Shown: piece after piece, positions 1-13,300 of the stretch
Position numbering within the stretch: the stretch's first letter is position 1
Layout: every line of letters begins with the position of its first letter
Origin: Psoroptes ovis
Taxonomy: Eukaryota; Arthropoda; Arachnida; Sarcoptiformes; Psoroptidae
Assembly (NCBI GenBank): GCA_002943765.1
Contig: PQWQ01000023.1
Location: 374,501-438,500, forward strand
Length of the DNA stretch: 64,000 nucleotides
Direction: 5' to 3'
Notes under the pieces: generated by a model
What the model was told of the DNA's origin: nothing
The model's database searches: none
What the model saw: only the letters and a program-made list of their open reading frames with translations
Made by a program: the position numbers and the translations under genes

Positions 1-1129
1 TTAACTGAGATCTTTGATCGAGTCTTCATTGACAGCTGTGTTTTAACTAATCAGACCAAGATAATCAGGTGATTTTTAAGGATTTTTTTTTCGAAAAAAT
101 TCAAATTTCGAGCCAAAAAAAATGTTTCTTGGAACGAATCGAACGGAAAATGCAAGAAAACTTCCGAGAAAAATTCGAAAAAACTATTTCGACTCTGAAT
201 GGTTGGAAAAAAGTGTTCGAACGGTCACAATAGGTCTTTGTTTTGCCGAACACTAAATGGAGACAAAAGAAATTCGAAATTCGATTTGATTCGAAATTCG
301 AAATTAAATTTAATTTAGTTGTATTTGTTTTCATTTCATTTTAATTAATTTCAAATTCAAATTGATTATTAATGATGAGAAGATCTCTGTGTTCACCCAT
401 CATTGAAAATGCATTAACCGCTGAACTACTCATTGCAAAAGATGATGAAAGCATCTTGAAATTGAATAACCGGGTGAAATTGATAATTATATTGATGTGA
501 CTCCATAATAGAAATTCAATGAGAAAACTCATTAAATTTCATTAGTAAACATTGAATTTGGGTAATTATAATCACTATGAATGATTTTTGAAACAAGGGA
601 AATTTTTTTCATTGGTCAATTTATCAATTTATTAGGTTAAGTCATGCAATTTCAATCTTATTGAATGAATGAATCTTAATGAATCTTGATGAATGAATCG
701 ATGTAATCATCAACAACAACAAGAAAACAATGTCCAAGTAAGCATTTTCGGGCTCCGAATGGTCAAACACAAAGACGATGATGGTGATGATGATCATATT
801 GAAAGATTAATGATTTTTCTTCGTAGAAGAAGAAGAAATACGAAGAAATGTATTGAAACAAAACAAATGAATGATTCAATGAATGAATGACCAACAAACA
901 GCAACAAAAATCAATCAATCAAATCAAATTGAATCAAGTCAAATTGGATTGAATTGAATTGAAATCAAATCGAATCAATTGAATTCAATGAATCCAATGA
1001 ATGAATATTTTTAATCGATTTCAAATTTCAATTTGATTTTTGATCATCATCAACCAAATAGTGAATGAATGAATGAATGATCATCGGCATCATTTCTGTT
1101 TTGTCGTATCGAGGTAAATTTTCGAAATA

Positions 1130-1209
1130 TAAAGTTGTCCGAAAAGTTTTTGCCGATCATATCGTAGAGAATTATGAGAAAATCGGCAAGAACTTATCGG
1201 ACAACCTAA
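1130..1209 (+). mobile_element. Short foldback (MITE-like) element, subfamily A
   Basis: An 80 bp element bounded by TA on both sides. Its arms pair over about 27 bp (GTTGTCCGAAAAGTTTTTGCCGA on the left). The middle TATCGTAGA segment is shared with the copy at 62,752. The first bases of the left arm are diverged (TAAAG for TTAGG). Confidence 0.85.
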
Positions 1210-3531
1210 TATACATTATTTATATCTTTACTTGTTAAAGGTGATGATGACCATCATCATCATCATCATGATGTTCTTGATGATCATCATTCATTCATTC
1301 ATTTTCTTCTTCATCATTTTTCCAGTTTTATTTTTGGAATCAACGGAGAAACAATTTTCAATTTTCTCATTTGGAAATTTCAAGAAATGAAGAAGACTAA
1401 TAAGACGTAAACCAAGAAGAACTGAAGAAATGGATGTGAATCACTCGGATATTTGGGTTAAATTTCGGTACAATTACACTGGTAATATTACACATGTATG
1501 TATGTCGATATATAAATGTGTGTGACACATTAAATGACTTGAATCGTTCTTGAATGAAGATGAATTATTCAAATATTATTGTATTGTAATGGATTGTACT
1601 GTACTACATTATCAAGGGGTGATTATTATTATATTTTTTGATATTGTTATTACGATCATTATTAATGTTTTTATTATTATCATCATTATTAGGTCCACTG
1701 AATAGGATTGAATAGAGGATGATGATGAAAATATCAAAATCCAATACATTTATTATGACGAATAATGTTGCTGTTGCTGTTGTCGTTTGTTGACAAATGT
1801 ATTTATTCATCAAGATATAGATTAATGTATATCAACTCTCATATTGGATTAATGCGCCGGGTATAATTTCATTCAACAGGAGTTTTTTATGGCCGAAAAT
1901 TTCCCTAAATTGGTTTATTAACGAGGTTTTTTGCCTGAAATTCGGTTTATTGATGGATGGTTTATGGGTTAATTGGACAAATGATTTTAATACTCCACTG
2001 GCCAAAGCCACCACCTATCGTTTATTGTCATAAATCACATCAATCTTGGTCAATTTTGATCAAAATTTTTGAACAAATCGAATCAATCTGGTCGATTAAT
2101 CAAAATTTCGTTGAAATTTGTCTGAATTATAATTAAAACACTGACAAATTTCCAATTTTTGGCCTTATGGCCACCAATTATCATCGATCATAGATTGAAG
2201 GTTAGTTTTCAAAGTTTGATGATAATTTTTTCAAAAATTTTTAACCTCTTTTACTTCATATTTGCCGCAAATTAGGTGTTGCCAGCCATACAGCCAATGA
2301 TTCAATGTAAATTGATGAATTTCAAATTGGTTTGTTTCGCTCGTTAATGCATTTGCACACCTTAAATCATCAGAAATATAATCACTGTATAGTAATATTT
2401 GGATCCGAAGAAAAACTTGTAATTCAAAGTACTGAATCAATTGAATCATTTCTTAACGAAGAAAAATTAAGGAAAATCAAAGAAAAATGAAGCTAAAATC
2501 CAAGGTAAATTCATTCAAAATTCAAATTTTGAGGTGCGGCGGCAATTTTTGATTCTAAAATTGACGGCGACTATATCCATCTATTTGATACAATTTATGT
2601 ATTTTTGTATTTTTGATATTTGTCTAAAGGTATAAATGGCCAGTATTTTTCAATAATTATTATCTCTGATTTAACATCTTTTGGCCATTGATATGGACAT
2701 GTTCGTATGTAAGTATTTATTTATGTACATTTATCGATTGCCAAACATATTTTTTTGATTTATTTACATTGAAATATGATCATCACCATATTTTAATGAA
2801 TAATCATATTTATACTGATTAATGTAAGTAATTCAAGTAATGTAAGTATGAATCTTCTTGTTTTTCGATACAAGAATAATTCAAAGTATCTTTGATATTT
2901 ATTTTTTCGCAGGATTAGAAAATGTTCAAGACTTGAATCGATTTTGACCAATAGACTAAATGTCATGAGGTTCAAATGCAAGATTTTCAATCAAGATTTT
3001 GCGGACATTTTTCCGTGTTCCGTTTTGCCAGGATCTAAGACAAGAATCTTTGAAGTAAAGAATTTATAAGGTATCACCCCTTAACAAACAATGGTCATCA
3101 AAGACCAATGGTTATTGTTATGGTTTATGGCCATATCATAAAGGTTTTTATTATTATTCTTATTATTACCATTGATTTGACGATTTGATTTGATTTGATG
3201 ATATTCATTGTTGGTTGGCTTAGGTTTGGTTATGTTTTATTGTAATGGTCATTGGTGAATCATTGAGAAATGCATTTATGTAACCAGCAATGGTAATAAT
3301 TATGATTATATCAAGCTGAGAGTTCCTTGAAATATTCATTTATGAATATTCAACTCAAATATTCAAATTCATAATTTTTTTCTTCAGAAAAAAATTTCAA
3401 AAAATTATGTTTTATCTATGAATCTATGATTTTCTACGAATGATTGCACATTCATTCATTCATTCATATTCAATGAATCAGATTGACGACGACCATCTTG
3501 TCTATTTGTAGCCAGTCATCAAAATACGAAA

Positions 3532-4057
3532 GGTAAGCTATATACCTGATGAAGAATTGTTGTTTGCTGAATTCAAATTACCTCAAAGCTAAGTCCAACT
3601 TAAGGTAAGTCTATGCTGAATAAAAGGTAAGGTGAGGTAAGTTAAGGTAAGGTAGGCATACAACAGCAGCAGCAACAACAACCGAAAAACAAGCTTTCAA
3701 ATATTATTTAAAAGGTAACAAGGTGAGGTAAGCTTGAGGTAAGGTAAGGCAAGGTAATCAATGGTTTCTCTTCTTCCCTTCTCATTCAAAGCTTTGAATT
3801 TATTTGTCGTTCATTCCCCCTCTTTAAATCACCCTCCATTACCATCTTTGAATCATCATTACCCTCCATTCAAAGGTGGTGGTGGAGGGTTGCGGGGAAT
3901 GGTAGGGAATATGTTTGCCCAAAGATTAGTTTTTATGCTTGAATTTTGCAGGTTTCTGTTAAGATCCATTGACGGTCATCATCGGAGAAAATCGTTGAAA
4001 ATTTAGCTCAGAAAAAACATGCAAAGCTAACAGGGTAAGAGGTTTGCCAAGGGTAAG
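3532..4057 (+). repeat. Cluster of AGGTAAG motifs
   Basis: Eight GGTAAG hexamers lie between 3,532 and 3,750, often as tandem AGGTAAGGTAAGG or GAGGTAAGTT variants, with two more near 4,034 and 4,052. Each matches the 5' splice-site consensus on the + strand. No open reading frame ends at any of them in a way that suggests a real exon. It is probably a degenerate 5-bp (AGGTA) satellite. Confidence 0.6.
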
Positions 4058-7000
4058 AGGAGGGGTGGACGCTTGAGCTGGCAAAACAAACTGAAATTAC
4101 CTGTTCGGTGCTGTGTTTACCTGTGTGTATGTATGTACGTATTTTGAATAATAAATTTATTTTTAGCCTCAAGTGTTTTTCCATTTTTTTTTCAACAGAA
4201 AAAAATTCAAAAAAATCAAAGGCCAAAGGTTATAAGGTAAATATGTACACACAATTTTTTTATTTCATTGCTAAAATTTAAAAGGAAAAGGAATTTTTTT
4301 CTACCAGTCGTCCTATTTGAATGGACCCAATTATTGTACATTGTTTTTGGACTGGAATTTTAGTGAACAAAAAAAAAAGAATTCGAGCGCCATTTTTTGC
4401 CGCTCTAAGAACAAACAAAAGATTCGATTCGTTTTCATTTGTCCTTTGTTTTTGCTCTCGATTAGACGATCATTGAATTTCATTGAATGAAAATTTAGGG
4501 GAAAAATCATTAAATTTTTGTGGTCAAAATCTAATTAAAATCAATCAAAAATCGAAATCAATATCAATAATTATCAATGTCATCGTTATCATTATCATTT
4601 GAACACTAATAATTGAATCAAATGAATTCGAATGTATTGTGATGGAAAAAAATCATTTAAATTAATCAAAATTAATGAAAGATTCAAGAAAACATACAGG
4701 TATAATCATATATATGATTGAATCGATAAATTAATGATTTATTAATTCACATTATTTTCTATGTTTTCTAAAATATTAGATTTGCAAAAACACTTGTTGT
4801 TTTTCGATTTTCGTAGAAAATTTCAAGTCCCAAGACATAAGAAATTGAATGTTCTCGTTATTATTATTAATGACAAAATGATAAATTATGCATTTGTTCG
4901 AACGAGCAAGCAAGCATTGAATTCAATGATCAAAACAATCCAATTTTGCATTCGAAACTGTTTGATTTATATTATTGAATTCATTTGAAACAAACAATTT
5001 ATTATATGCAAGATTTCTGAATTATAATAATAATAATGAGTAAGTTTTATTCGATTTTGATTATTTATTCATTCATTCATTCATTTATTATTATTTATTT
5101 ATTATCATTTTATTATTACAATGTTTACATCATTATTATTTTGTGAATAAATCAAAATTATTTATTCATAAAAATAAATAATAATGATAATGATATCGGT
5201 TTGTATTATATTCATTTATTCAATATTGAAGTGAAATGATTGAATTTATTTCGCAGAAAAATAATCAAAATGATGGAATGAAATGAATTCAATCATTTCA
5301 ATGTAAGAAATGAATCAATGTGAATGAATAAATAAATGGATGAATGATGGATCTTCAAACAACAAGAGTTGGGCTGATCCTGAATAAATAAGAAACACTG
5401 CAATAACAACGGCAAATGTCTGTATGTGCAGCAAGAGATCCCGAAAGGCCAAGAGCATCCAACAGAAAAAAATGATGTCAAAAGATTTATGGATTTTTCT
5501 ATGATTCAAAAATCAATAAAATGTTTGTATGGATGCAATGTAAGTATATATATTGATACTTGACAAATTGAAATTGAAAATTGACTGATTTGTTTAATCT
5601 CTTTTCAAGCTTTTTTCATTCATTCGAATATATTTGGATTATGTTTATTTGAATTTCAATATATTCAAGTGAATAATTGATGAATTTCAATGCAATATTT
5701 GTGGCTGGAAAACAATTTTTCCATGCAAAAAGCAACAAGTGGATTCAATTTTCTCGATAATTTTCAATGAAGAAAAAAGCAAAATATTTGGCCAAAATAA
5801 ATATGGAAATTGCTTTTAATCCATATCCGATTATTATTATGATCACAACAACAAAAAGTCCCAAGTAACAACAAGAGCCTCATTGTTGGTGCTGTTGCTG
5901 TTTGGCTTAATTTATTTTTGATTGATTGATGGATTATTAATTAAAAAAATGAGTCAAAATATTCCATTTGGATCAACAACAACAACGACAAAGCCAAGAA
6001 AATTAAACAGCAAGAAATCAGGTCTCAAATGAATGAATGAATTCAAATGAAAATTTTCAAAGGAAAATTTCTTCCTTGATCCAAATTAAACGACAGCCAC
6101 CATAACAGCCACAACAACAATTTCACTGACAAAATGATTGAACGATGTTTGTTTGAACGATCACCATTTGTGTCTGTGTGTGTGTTTACAATAATCATCC
6201 ATGAACCATGATTACTTTAAGAGTGATGGATTGTATATGGAACTTTACTTTATACGAATGAATTATATCATTTCAAAGCTCGAAATTTTGAATTTGAATG
6301 TTTATGGATTGGCAGTATGAAGAAGAAAAGAAAAATTCATAAACCAAATGACATATAAACAAATCGAATGTTTTAATTTCGAATGTTTCAAATTCGAACA
6401 TCATCTCCACCCTTTCAAAAATGTAGGTGTGCTTCATATATTTCAATATTTAAATATGATTTATTTTAAATTTATTTATTTATGATTTGATTTTGATGAA
6501 ATTGAAATTTTATTTCTTATTTTATTCATATTTTTTACTCCAAAATTGATTTAGCAAATCAACTGTGGAGAATAAAAGGTGTTGCTGCTGATTATTAACT
6601 GTGGCTATCGCTAAGGCTATGGCGTCAGAAATTTTCTCAAAAATCTCCTAAGAAAATGTTTCAAATGATAAATTTATCAATGAATAATGAAATGTAACGA
6701 AATGAAATGAATGAAATATGATGTTTTGAAGCAGTATATGCAATATATTACAGTTTAATGTAACAAAAATTCAATTTCAAAATTGATTGATTAGATTTAT
6801 ATTTGAAGAAATCGAAATGAAAAAAGCATTTTGCAACGAAAGAAATCCAATAATAATTGAAGAAAACGAAGAAATAAAGAAAATGAAAGAAAAAATCCAA
6901 TAAATTTTAATCAAGACAAGTTAAGGAATGAATGAATGAAAATTGTGAAAAAAACTTGAATCAGTAATAAATGGAAATATAGCCATTTGACCAATGTATA

Positions 7001-8329
7001 ACATGGAAAAATAATGAAGAAATGCTCGAATGTATGACTAACTGGACATATTGGACGTGTGTTTGTCTGTGTGTAAATTTGTAATTTGAAATTTCCTCAA
7101 GAAAACATGATACGAAAACAAACAAATCAAAAGACAAAGACAAAAAGTGTAACATTTATGAAATTCGATGATTCAAAGATGTGGATTTGTCTGAGGTAGT
7201 AACGAATAATGATTTCGCTATGAACGACAAAACCACCACAATGAATTATGGCAAATGAATTAAAAAATAAATAAACGAATGAAAGCTTTAAGAAATCAGG
7301 TTTTTGGACAGCAGCAGCGAAATGGTTTCAGAAATTATGATATATCATGGTAATAATCATGGTTATAATGATGACAATAATATTAAACTAATACTGAGAA
7401 GTAAATTTTAAGTAAAATGACCATTTCATTTCATTTGAACATTCGAACATTTACGAAATTTGACAACAACAGCAACGAAGAATAACAACAAAATTGTTCA
7501 GCTTTCAAAATAAATAAGATTGTCACAATTCATTTCAACGACAAAAACAGCAAACAACAACAACAAACAAACAAACGAAAAAAGATGACATTCATTCGAC
7601 TTGTTGTTCTTAAATTACAATTGAAAATCAGCTAAAAGCAAATCAGCAAAGCAACAAAAATAATAATAATCAAGATTTACATATCAGTGACTATGTATAA
7701 ACATAGTACATAGTATAAATAAACATAATCAACGATTATTATGATGATGATATTGAGCAATGGTCAAGGTTTGTCATCATCATCATCATCATACATATAG
7801 GAAAATTGTCATATATGAAATCAAATGAAAATGCATTAAAAATTTACAAGAAAATTTTCAACGAACGAAAGAAGAAATGAATGATGATGATTTAAAATGA
7901 TGATAAAATCAAATGTTTGTGTGATGAACAAACATACTCATACACACAAATGAATAAATAACCGAATGATGGACAATAATTTAGAACAGGTTTTTGGCTG
8001 TTTCTGTGGCTGCTGCTGCTGCAGCAGCAACAAATGAAGAAAAATTATGAATTTTCATATTTATTTGTTTGTTATGATTATTATTATTCGTATTCATACA
8101 TAATAATGAATGAAATGAAGAAATGAACGAAGAAATGAAATCAAATGAATTGAACAAGGAATGGAATGGAAGGAAAAATTTTGTAATAACTTTTATGATT
8201 ATGATGAATTGAATGAAATGAATAATGAAGATTTTTTTTGCGACTTCAATGAACGAACGAACAAAACTTGGAGTCAAATGTTTTTAACGATTATTTGTCA
8301 GACATGTGAATGTGGTGGTGGTTATATAT

Positions 8330-8410
8330 TGTGGCTGTTCGAAAAGTTCATTCGGCTTAATCAATAGAGTTGCCCAATGAAAATAGGCTAGAACTTTCCG
8401 GACAACCTAT
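8330..8410 (+). mobile_element. Foldback element, subfamily B
   Basis: An 81 bp copy with the subfamily B core (TTCATTCGGCTTAATC, then AGAGTTGCCCAATGAAAAT). Both ends have mismatches (GGCTGTTCG left, CCTATTATA right), so this is a diverged copy. Confidence 0.85.
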
Positions 8411-10074
8411 TATAATTCATAATAAACAATCAATGAAGCTTCAAGCATCTTGAAAAAATCAGGTTAACAATGAATTATTATTTTTATAAGATTGATTGAT
8501 TGATTTTTTCACATATTCATAAATTTATTAATATTTTTCAATATTTTGTTCAAGATGTGAACATGGAAAAATTTAAATTTCACTGGTAATAATTCATTGA
8601 ATGGTCGTATTAAAGGTGGTAATGGTTATTATCATTGAAAAATGTGTGAGAAATCATAGATTTTGATCACAGAAAAGACATTTTATTGAATGAAATGAAG
8701 AAGAAGAAGAAAAGGTAAGACTATAGGTATTATGAGGTAATAGGGTATTATCTAAGAATCGAAGTAAGAAGAATCAATACAAGTAATGATAATGGTGATA
8801 AGAACGATGATGATAAGATGAAAATAATCATAGAAATGATAAGAATATTTTTTGAAGAAAAATTGAAGGTATTTTTTGAATTGATAATTATATAGTGAAA
8901 GTGAATGTGTGTAAACAATGAAGTAATATTAAGTATTATCATTGGTCAATGGTAATACTGGTAATAATGACGATCATATTTGACAATTTAAATATTTCGA
9001 ATTTTCGAAAAAAAAGAACTGAAGAAGAAACAAAAATCTATTATTATCATTAGTATTGGTGAATGAATGAATGGTGAATCTTCGCTCAAATTATTAGAAT
9101 GAGGAGAATTTTCGATTATATGTGGTCAAAGGTCCCCGAATCTTTTCAAGAAACATCATTTGATTTTTTTAAAAAAGAAAATTGAAAAAATAATGAGTTT
9201 TGACCCAAGGTCAAGCTATAATGGTGTGATTTCAAATGATATTCAATGAAGAAAATGGTTATTCAAAGGTATTTTTTTGAATATTTCTTCATTTTTGCTT
9301 TATGTCTTTGAATATTTCAGGTTATAATCCTAAGATGATAAAGAATTTCAATGAATGGACAAATTTATCCGAAGAAATATTCATTTAAATAATTGATTGA
9401 ATTGAGTATTATATTCGAAGAAATGGAAAATTTCGAATGTACAAACTCTCTGTGTTTATTCTTCTCTTATTACGAACCGAATTGAAATTTGATACGTCCA
9501 AAATATTCAATTTCAATTCACATCCATAAATATGAATATAATGATGATTGATATTGATATATCATTGATACAATGTGAAGCAATCGAATACCTCACATCC
9601 TAATATCAAATACCTGATCGAAAATTGGTCATTTTCATTGAAAATTGATGATAAATATGAGGAAAAATTTGACCGAAAAATCAAAATGAATTCAGGACAA
9701 TTGAAACATGAAATGGGAAAATTCCTTTTTTTGAAATCAAACAAAGTAATCATAATAATGGCTCAGTAATAAGTAATATTACAATGAAGATCAAGAAATG
9801 AAATGAATACAAATATGAAATGACTGACTTTTAATAGTGATAATCACAATAACAATAACAATGATAACGATAAGGAAATGTGATACTTGTAATGTGTAAT
9901 ACACCGAAAAAAAATGAATGAATGAATGGTAAAAATTTTATAAAATTTCGACAAATGATCAACAATTGAAGATGATAATGGTAATAATAATGAAAACATC
10001 ATCAATCGAATCGAAGTCAAATTAGCATTTAAACATCATCAAAAAATATGTGTTTGTGTGTGTGTGTGATTGTA

Positions 10075-10156
10075 TTAGGTTGTCCGAAAAGTTTATTCGG
10101 CTTAACCGATAGAGTTGCACATATGAAAATCGGCCGAAACTTTTCGGACAATCTAA
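10075..10156 (+). mobile_element. Foldback element, subfamily B
   Basis: Begins TTAGGTTGTCCGAAAAGTTT after TA and ends AACTTTTCGGACAATCTAA. The core reads TATTCGGCTTAACCGATAGAG. Its left end directly follows a (TG)n tract. Confidence 0.9.
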
Positions 10157-10359
10157 AATATTTGTATCAATTGTCTGTTGCTTTGTTCAATCATCGTCAT
10201 CATCATTTTCATTCATATCTTTACAATGAACATCAACAAACAACAACGAAAAATGATCAAGAAAATTTTCTTTAAAAATTTTTGAACAAATTTGAACATT
10301 GCGTGTATATTTAACTCAAAATGGTAAGTCATCATCATCATTATCATTGTGTTATTATA

Positions 10360-10441
10360 TTAGATTGTCCGTAAAGTTCTAGCCGATTTTCATGAACAAC
10401 TCTATCGGATTAAGCCGAATGAACTTTTCGGACGTACCTAA
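10360..10441 (-). mobile_element. Foldback element, subfamily B
   Basis: A copy in reverse orientation, with CATGAACAACTCTATCGGAT and AAGCCGAATGAAC in the middle. TA flanks both sides. The right arm has a small change (CGGACGTACCTAA). Confidence 0.9.
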
Positions 10442-12479
10442 TACATTCATATTTATCCATTTCACACAGATATTCGATTCATCGTTCATTCAACAATTGT
10501 ATTGAAAAATATCCAGGAAAAAAAAGATGAATAATTTGAATCAAAATCAGCCTGAAATGATATCAAACAAATTATGACCAAAATTGAACAACAACAAAAT
10601 TGACAAAATAGTGGAAATTATCGACCAAAAACGACGAGAACCAATTCAAAAGGAAAACAATTATTATTATCATCATCATTATCATTGATCGAATGTTCAA
10701 TATCTATGTTCAATGGTAATCCATTGTATGAAATTTCAATTGTAAAATCTTGGAAAAATAAGGAACCGAAATGAAATGAAATGAAAATGTGTAATGTAAT
10801 ATCATTCATTCATTCAATGTGTGTTTGTCTGTGTGTATGTTCATATATATTGATGAAACTCATACAATTTACCTTAAATTTCTATGTGTGTTTGTGTGTA
10901 TATGTTTGATCGTGATTGTTCAATCAACCATTTCGACTATTGAAATAAGTATAAAATGAAGAAAATCATCGAAAGAAATTTGAAGATGAATAAGAAGAAA
11001 GCAAAGCAAAAAAAAGAAAAAACAACCTGAATGAAAATTGATGATACAAACAATAATAATAATTTTATAGAAATAATAATGATAATGATAATAGTAAGAC
11101 ATCAGTACAGTAATAATAACAATTGTGAATATAATATATTTATGTGAACCGGTCATTGATTCATTCATTCATTGAATCAATGATGATGATGATGATGATG
11201 ATCATTATTATCATTATTTTAAATGGGAAGAAGAAAAAGTATACGTGATTTTGATGATTTCGAAAATGGTTGAAAATATAATCGAAATTTAAGCTCAAGA
11301 AAAAAAATAATGAAAAAAAAAACCATTTTGATCAATTAAAATTTCGAATATCTTTGAACATTTATATTGATATATTGAATGTTCGAAAATCGAATGTTGA
11401 AAAATTGAATGAAATCGATTAATGAAATCCATCAAGAAGATGATCAAAATGAAGAAGAAACGCATCAATCGATTGAATGATCAATTGATCAATGAAGATC
11501 AGTGATCATTACAACGAATAAATGGGGAAAATGGCTCGAAATGTAAGTCGAAACATTTTAAAATTTGTCATTTTGTTGATGTCATTCGATTCATTTTCGA
11601 ACGTCTTTTCGAATGTAAGCATATGAGCAATGACATCATTTGCTTGAAAAGAAATTCCCCTTCGATGCTAATTTGAGGTCACTGTGATGATTTTGAACTG
11701 ATAATTCACACATTTAGATAGACACACACACACACACATACACAGTGATGATGACAAATTTTTTGATAAACCAAATACGGTCGATTTCGATCGATTTCAT
11801 TGAAATAATTATCAGCGGCTGCTGCTGCTGCTAATGATGATCAAAATTTCTGAAAAATTAATGAATTTTTTAAATGAACTTTTAACATTTATCCATTTTA
11901 TCTTTGTGAATCATGTGTTTACACTGATTAGTGATTTAGTTTGAAGTTTTGCTTAGTTTTGTTATGGATTTTCGAGAGATTTTCTTAAGATTTGCTCCAA
12001 TTTTTTGTCAGTTTGTTGAAATGGATGATTTTCAATTTGTATTTTTAAGGTAAAAATTTGACATTTTTCATCTTCGAAAATTCGAATTCGAATGAAATTT
12101 ATTCGAAATTCGAATGTTGAAATGTCATTCGAAATCATTTTGTCATTTTGATTCGATTTTAGCAGTGATGATGATGCCGATCATCATTATCACTTGCTTG
12201 TGTGTGTACGCTCACACGAAAATGTCAAATTTATGAATGTTTCAAATGAAATGATGATTTCGGATGATAATAAATCAAATTATATGAATTTTTTTTATTT
12301 GAAAATATTTGAATGTAGGTGTTCAAAGATGATCATTGAATTCATTGATTCATTGAATCAATAATCATATCATTATTATTATTATTAGCTTGATTATTCA
12401 CTTATATCTGCCCGAATAATTTTTTCGAAAAATTTCTGTAAAATTTTCAGCAAAATTTTTCGAAATTTTCTTCGTTTCA

Positions 12480-12559
12480 TTAGGCTGTCCGGAAAGTTTT
12501 GGCCGATTTTCATGAGCAACTCTATTGATTAAGCCGAATGAACTTTTCGGACAGCCTAA
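12480..12559 (-). mobile_element. Foldback element, subfamily B
   Basis: An 80 bp reverse-orientation copy with matching arms TTAGGCTGTCCG and CGGACAGCCTAA. The same G-to-C change appears as a complementary pair in both arms, so base pairing is preserved. Confidence 0.92.
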
Positions 12560-12969
12560 TATATAATTTTATCTAGTGTGTTCTGTGTGAATGTGTGAAT
12601 CACATATTCACAAATAAATAATATGAAAAATATTCAACACAAAACACCTCCTCAAATGATGGTGGTGGATGTGAATTGATGAATGAACAAAGCAGAGCAA
12701 GTGAATTTCTAAGAATTTTCCAACGAAAATCATTCTTTGAATCATTTCTTAGAAAATCAAACTATTTTATTATGTTTTTGGGCTTTTAAGCTTTGAAATG
12801 AATTATTTCAAATTAAATTTGACAAATCTATTCGTTCATTCATTCATTGATTCAATGACTTATTGAATTATAATGAATTGAATTGAAGAAATATCTCGAA
12901 GAAATTTTTCTTCAAAATTAATCTCTCGTTTGACTTGACGAAGAAAATCTTTGAATCATTAAGATTTTT

Positions 12970-13300
12970 ATTATCATCAATGTCATGGGTCGTCCAAGAA
13001 ACCTTGGTCAACCATTCGAAATAAGAAATGAAAAAATCGAAATCTTTCGATTTAGATCATCCAATAGCCGCCTACTGAGTTTGAAATGATGATTCTAATC
13101 ATCATCGAAATACAGACACCACACAGTCTATGACCAAGATGACCAAGAGATGTTTACCTCATAATTTTTCAAAGCTGCAATCTGGCCAATCCCGATTATA
13201 TCTCGGGCAATTTGGCTTAGTTAATCATAGAATCAATGACAGAGCTTTCGCCTTTGATGATGAATTTTCTTAGGCGAAACCTTTTTGACTGTTTATTGGT
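12970..13300. other. GC-richer patch with two hairpins, no ORF
   Basis: The patch is less repetitive than its surroundings. It contains CCAAG-AAAC-CTTGG (12,994-13,007) and a larger imperfect stem, GCCAATCCCGA pairing with TCGGGCAATTTGGC (13,185-13,216). Nothing identifies it as a known RNA gene. Confidence 0.35.
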
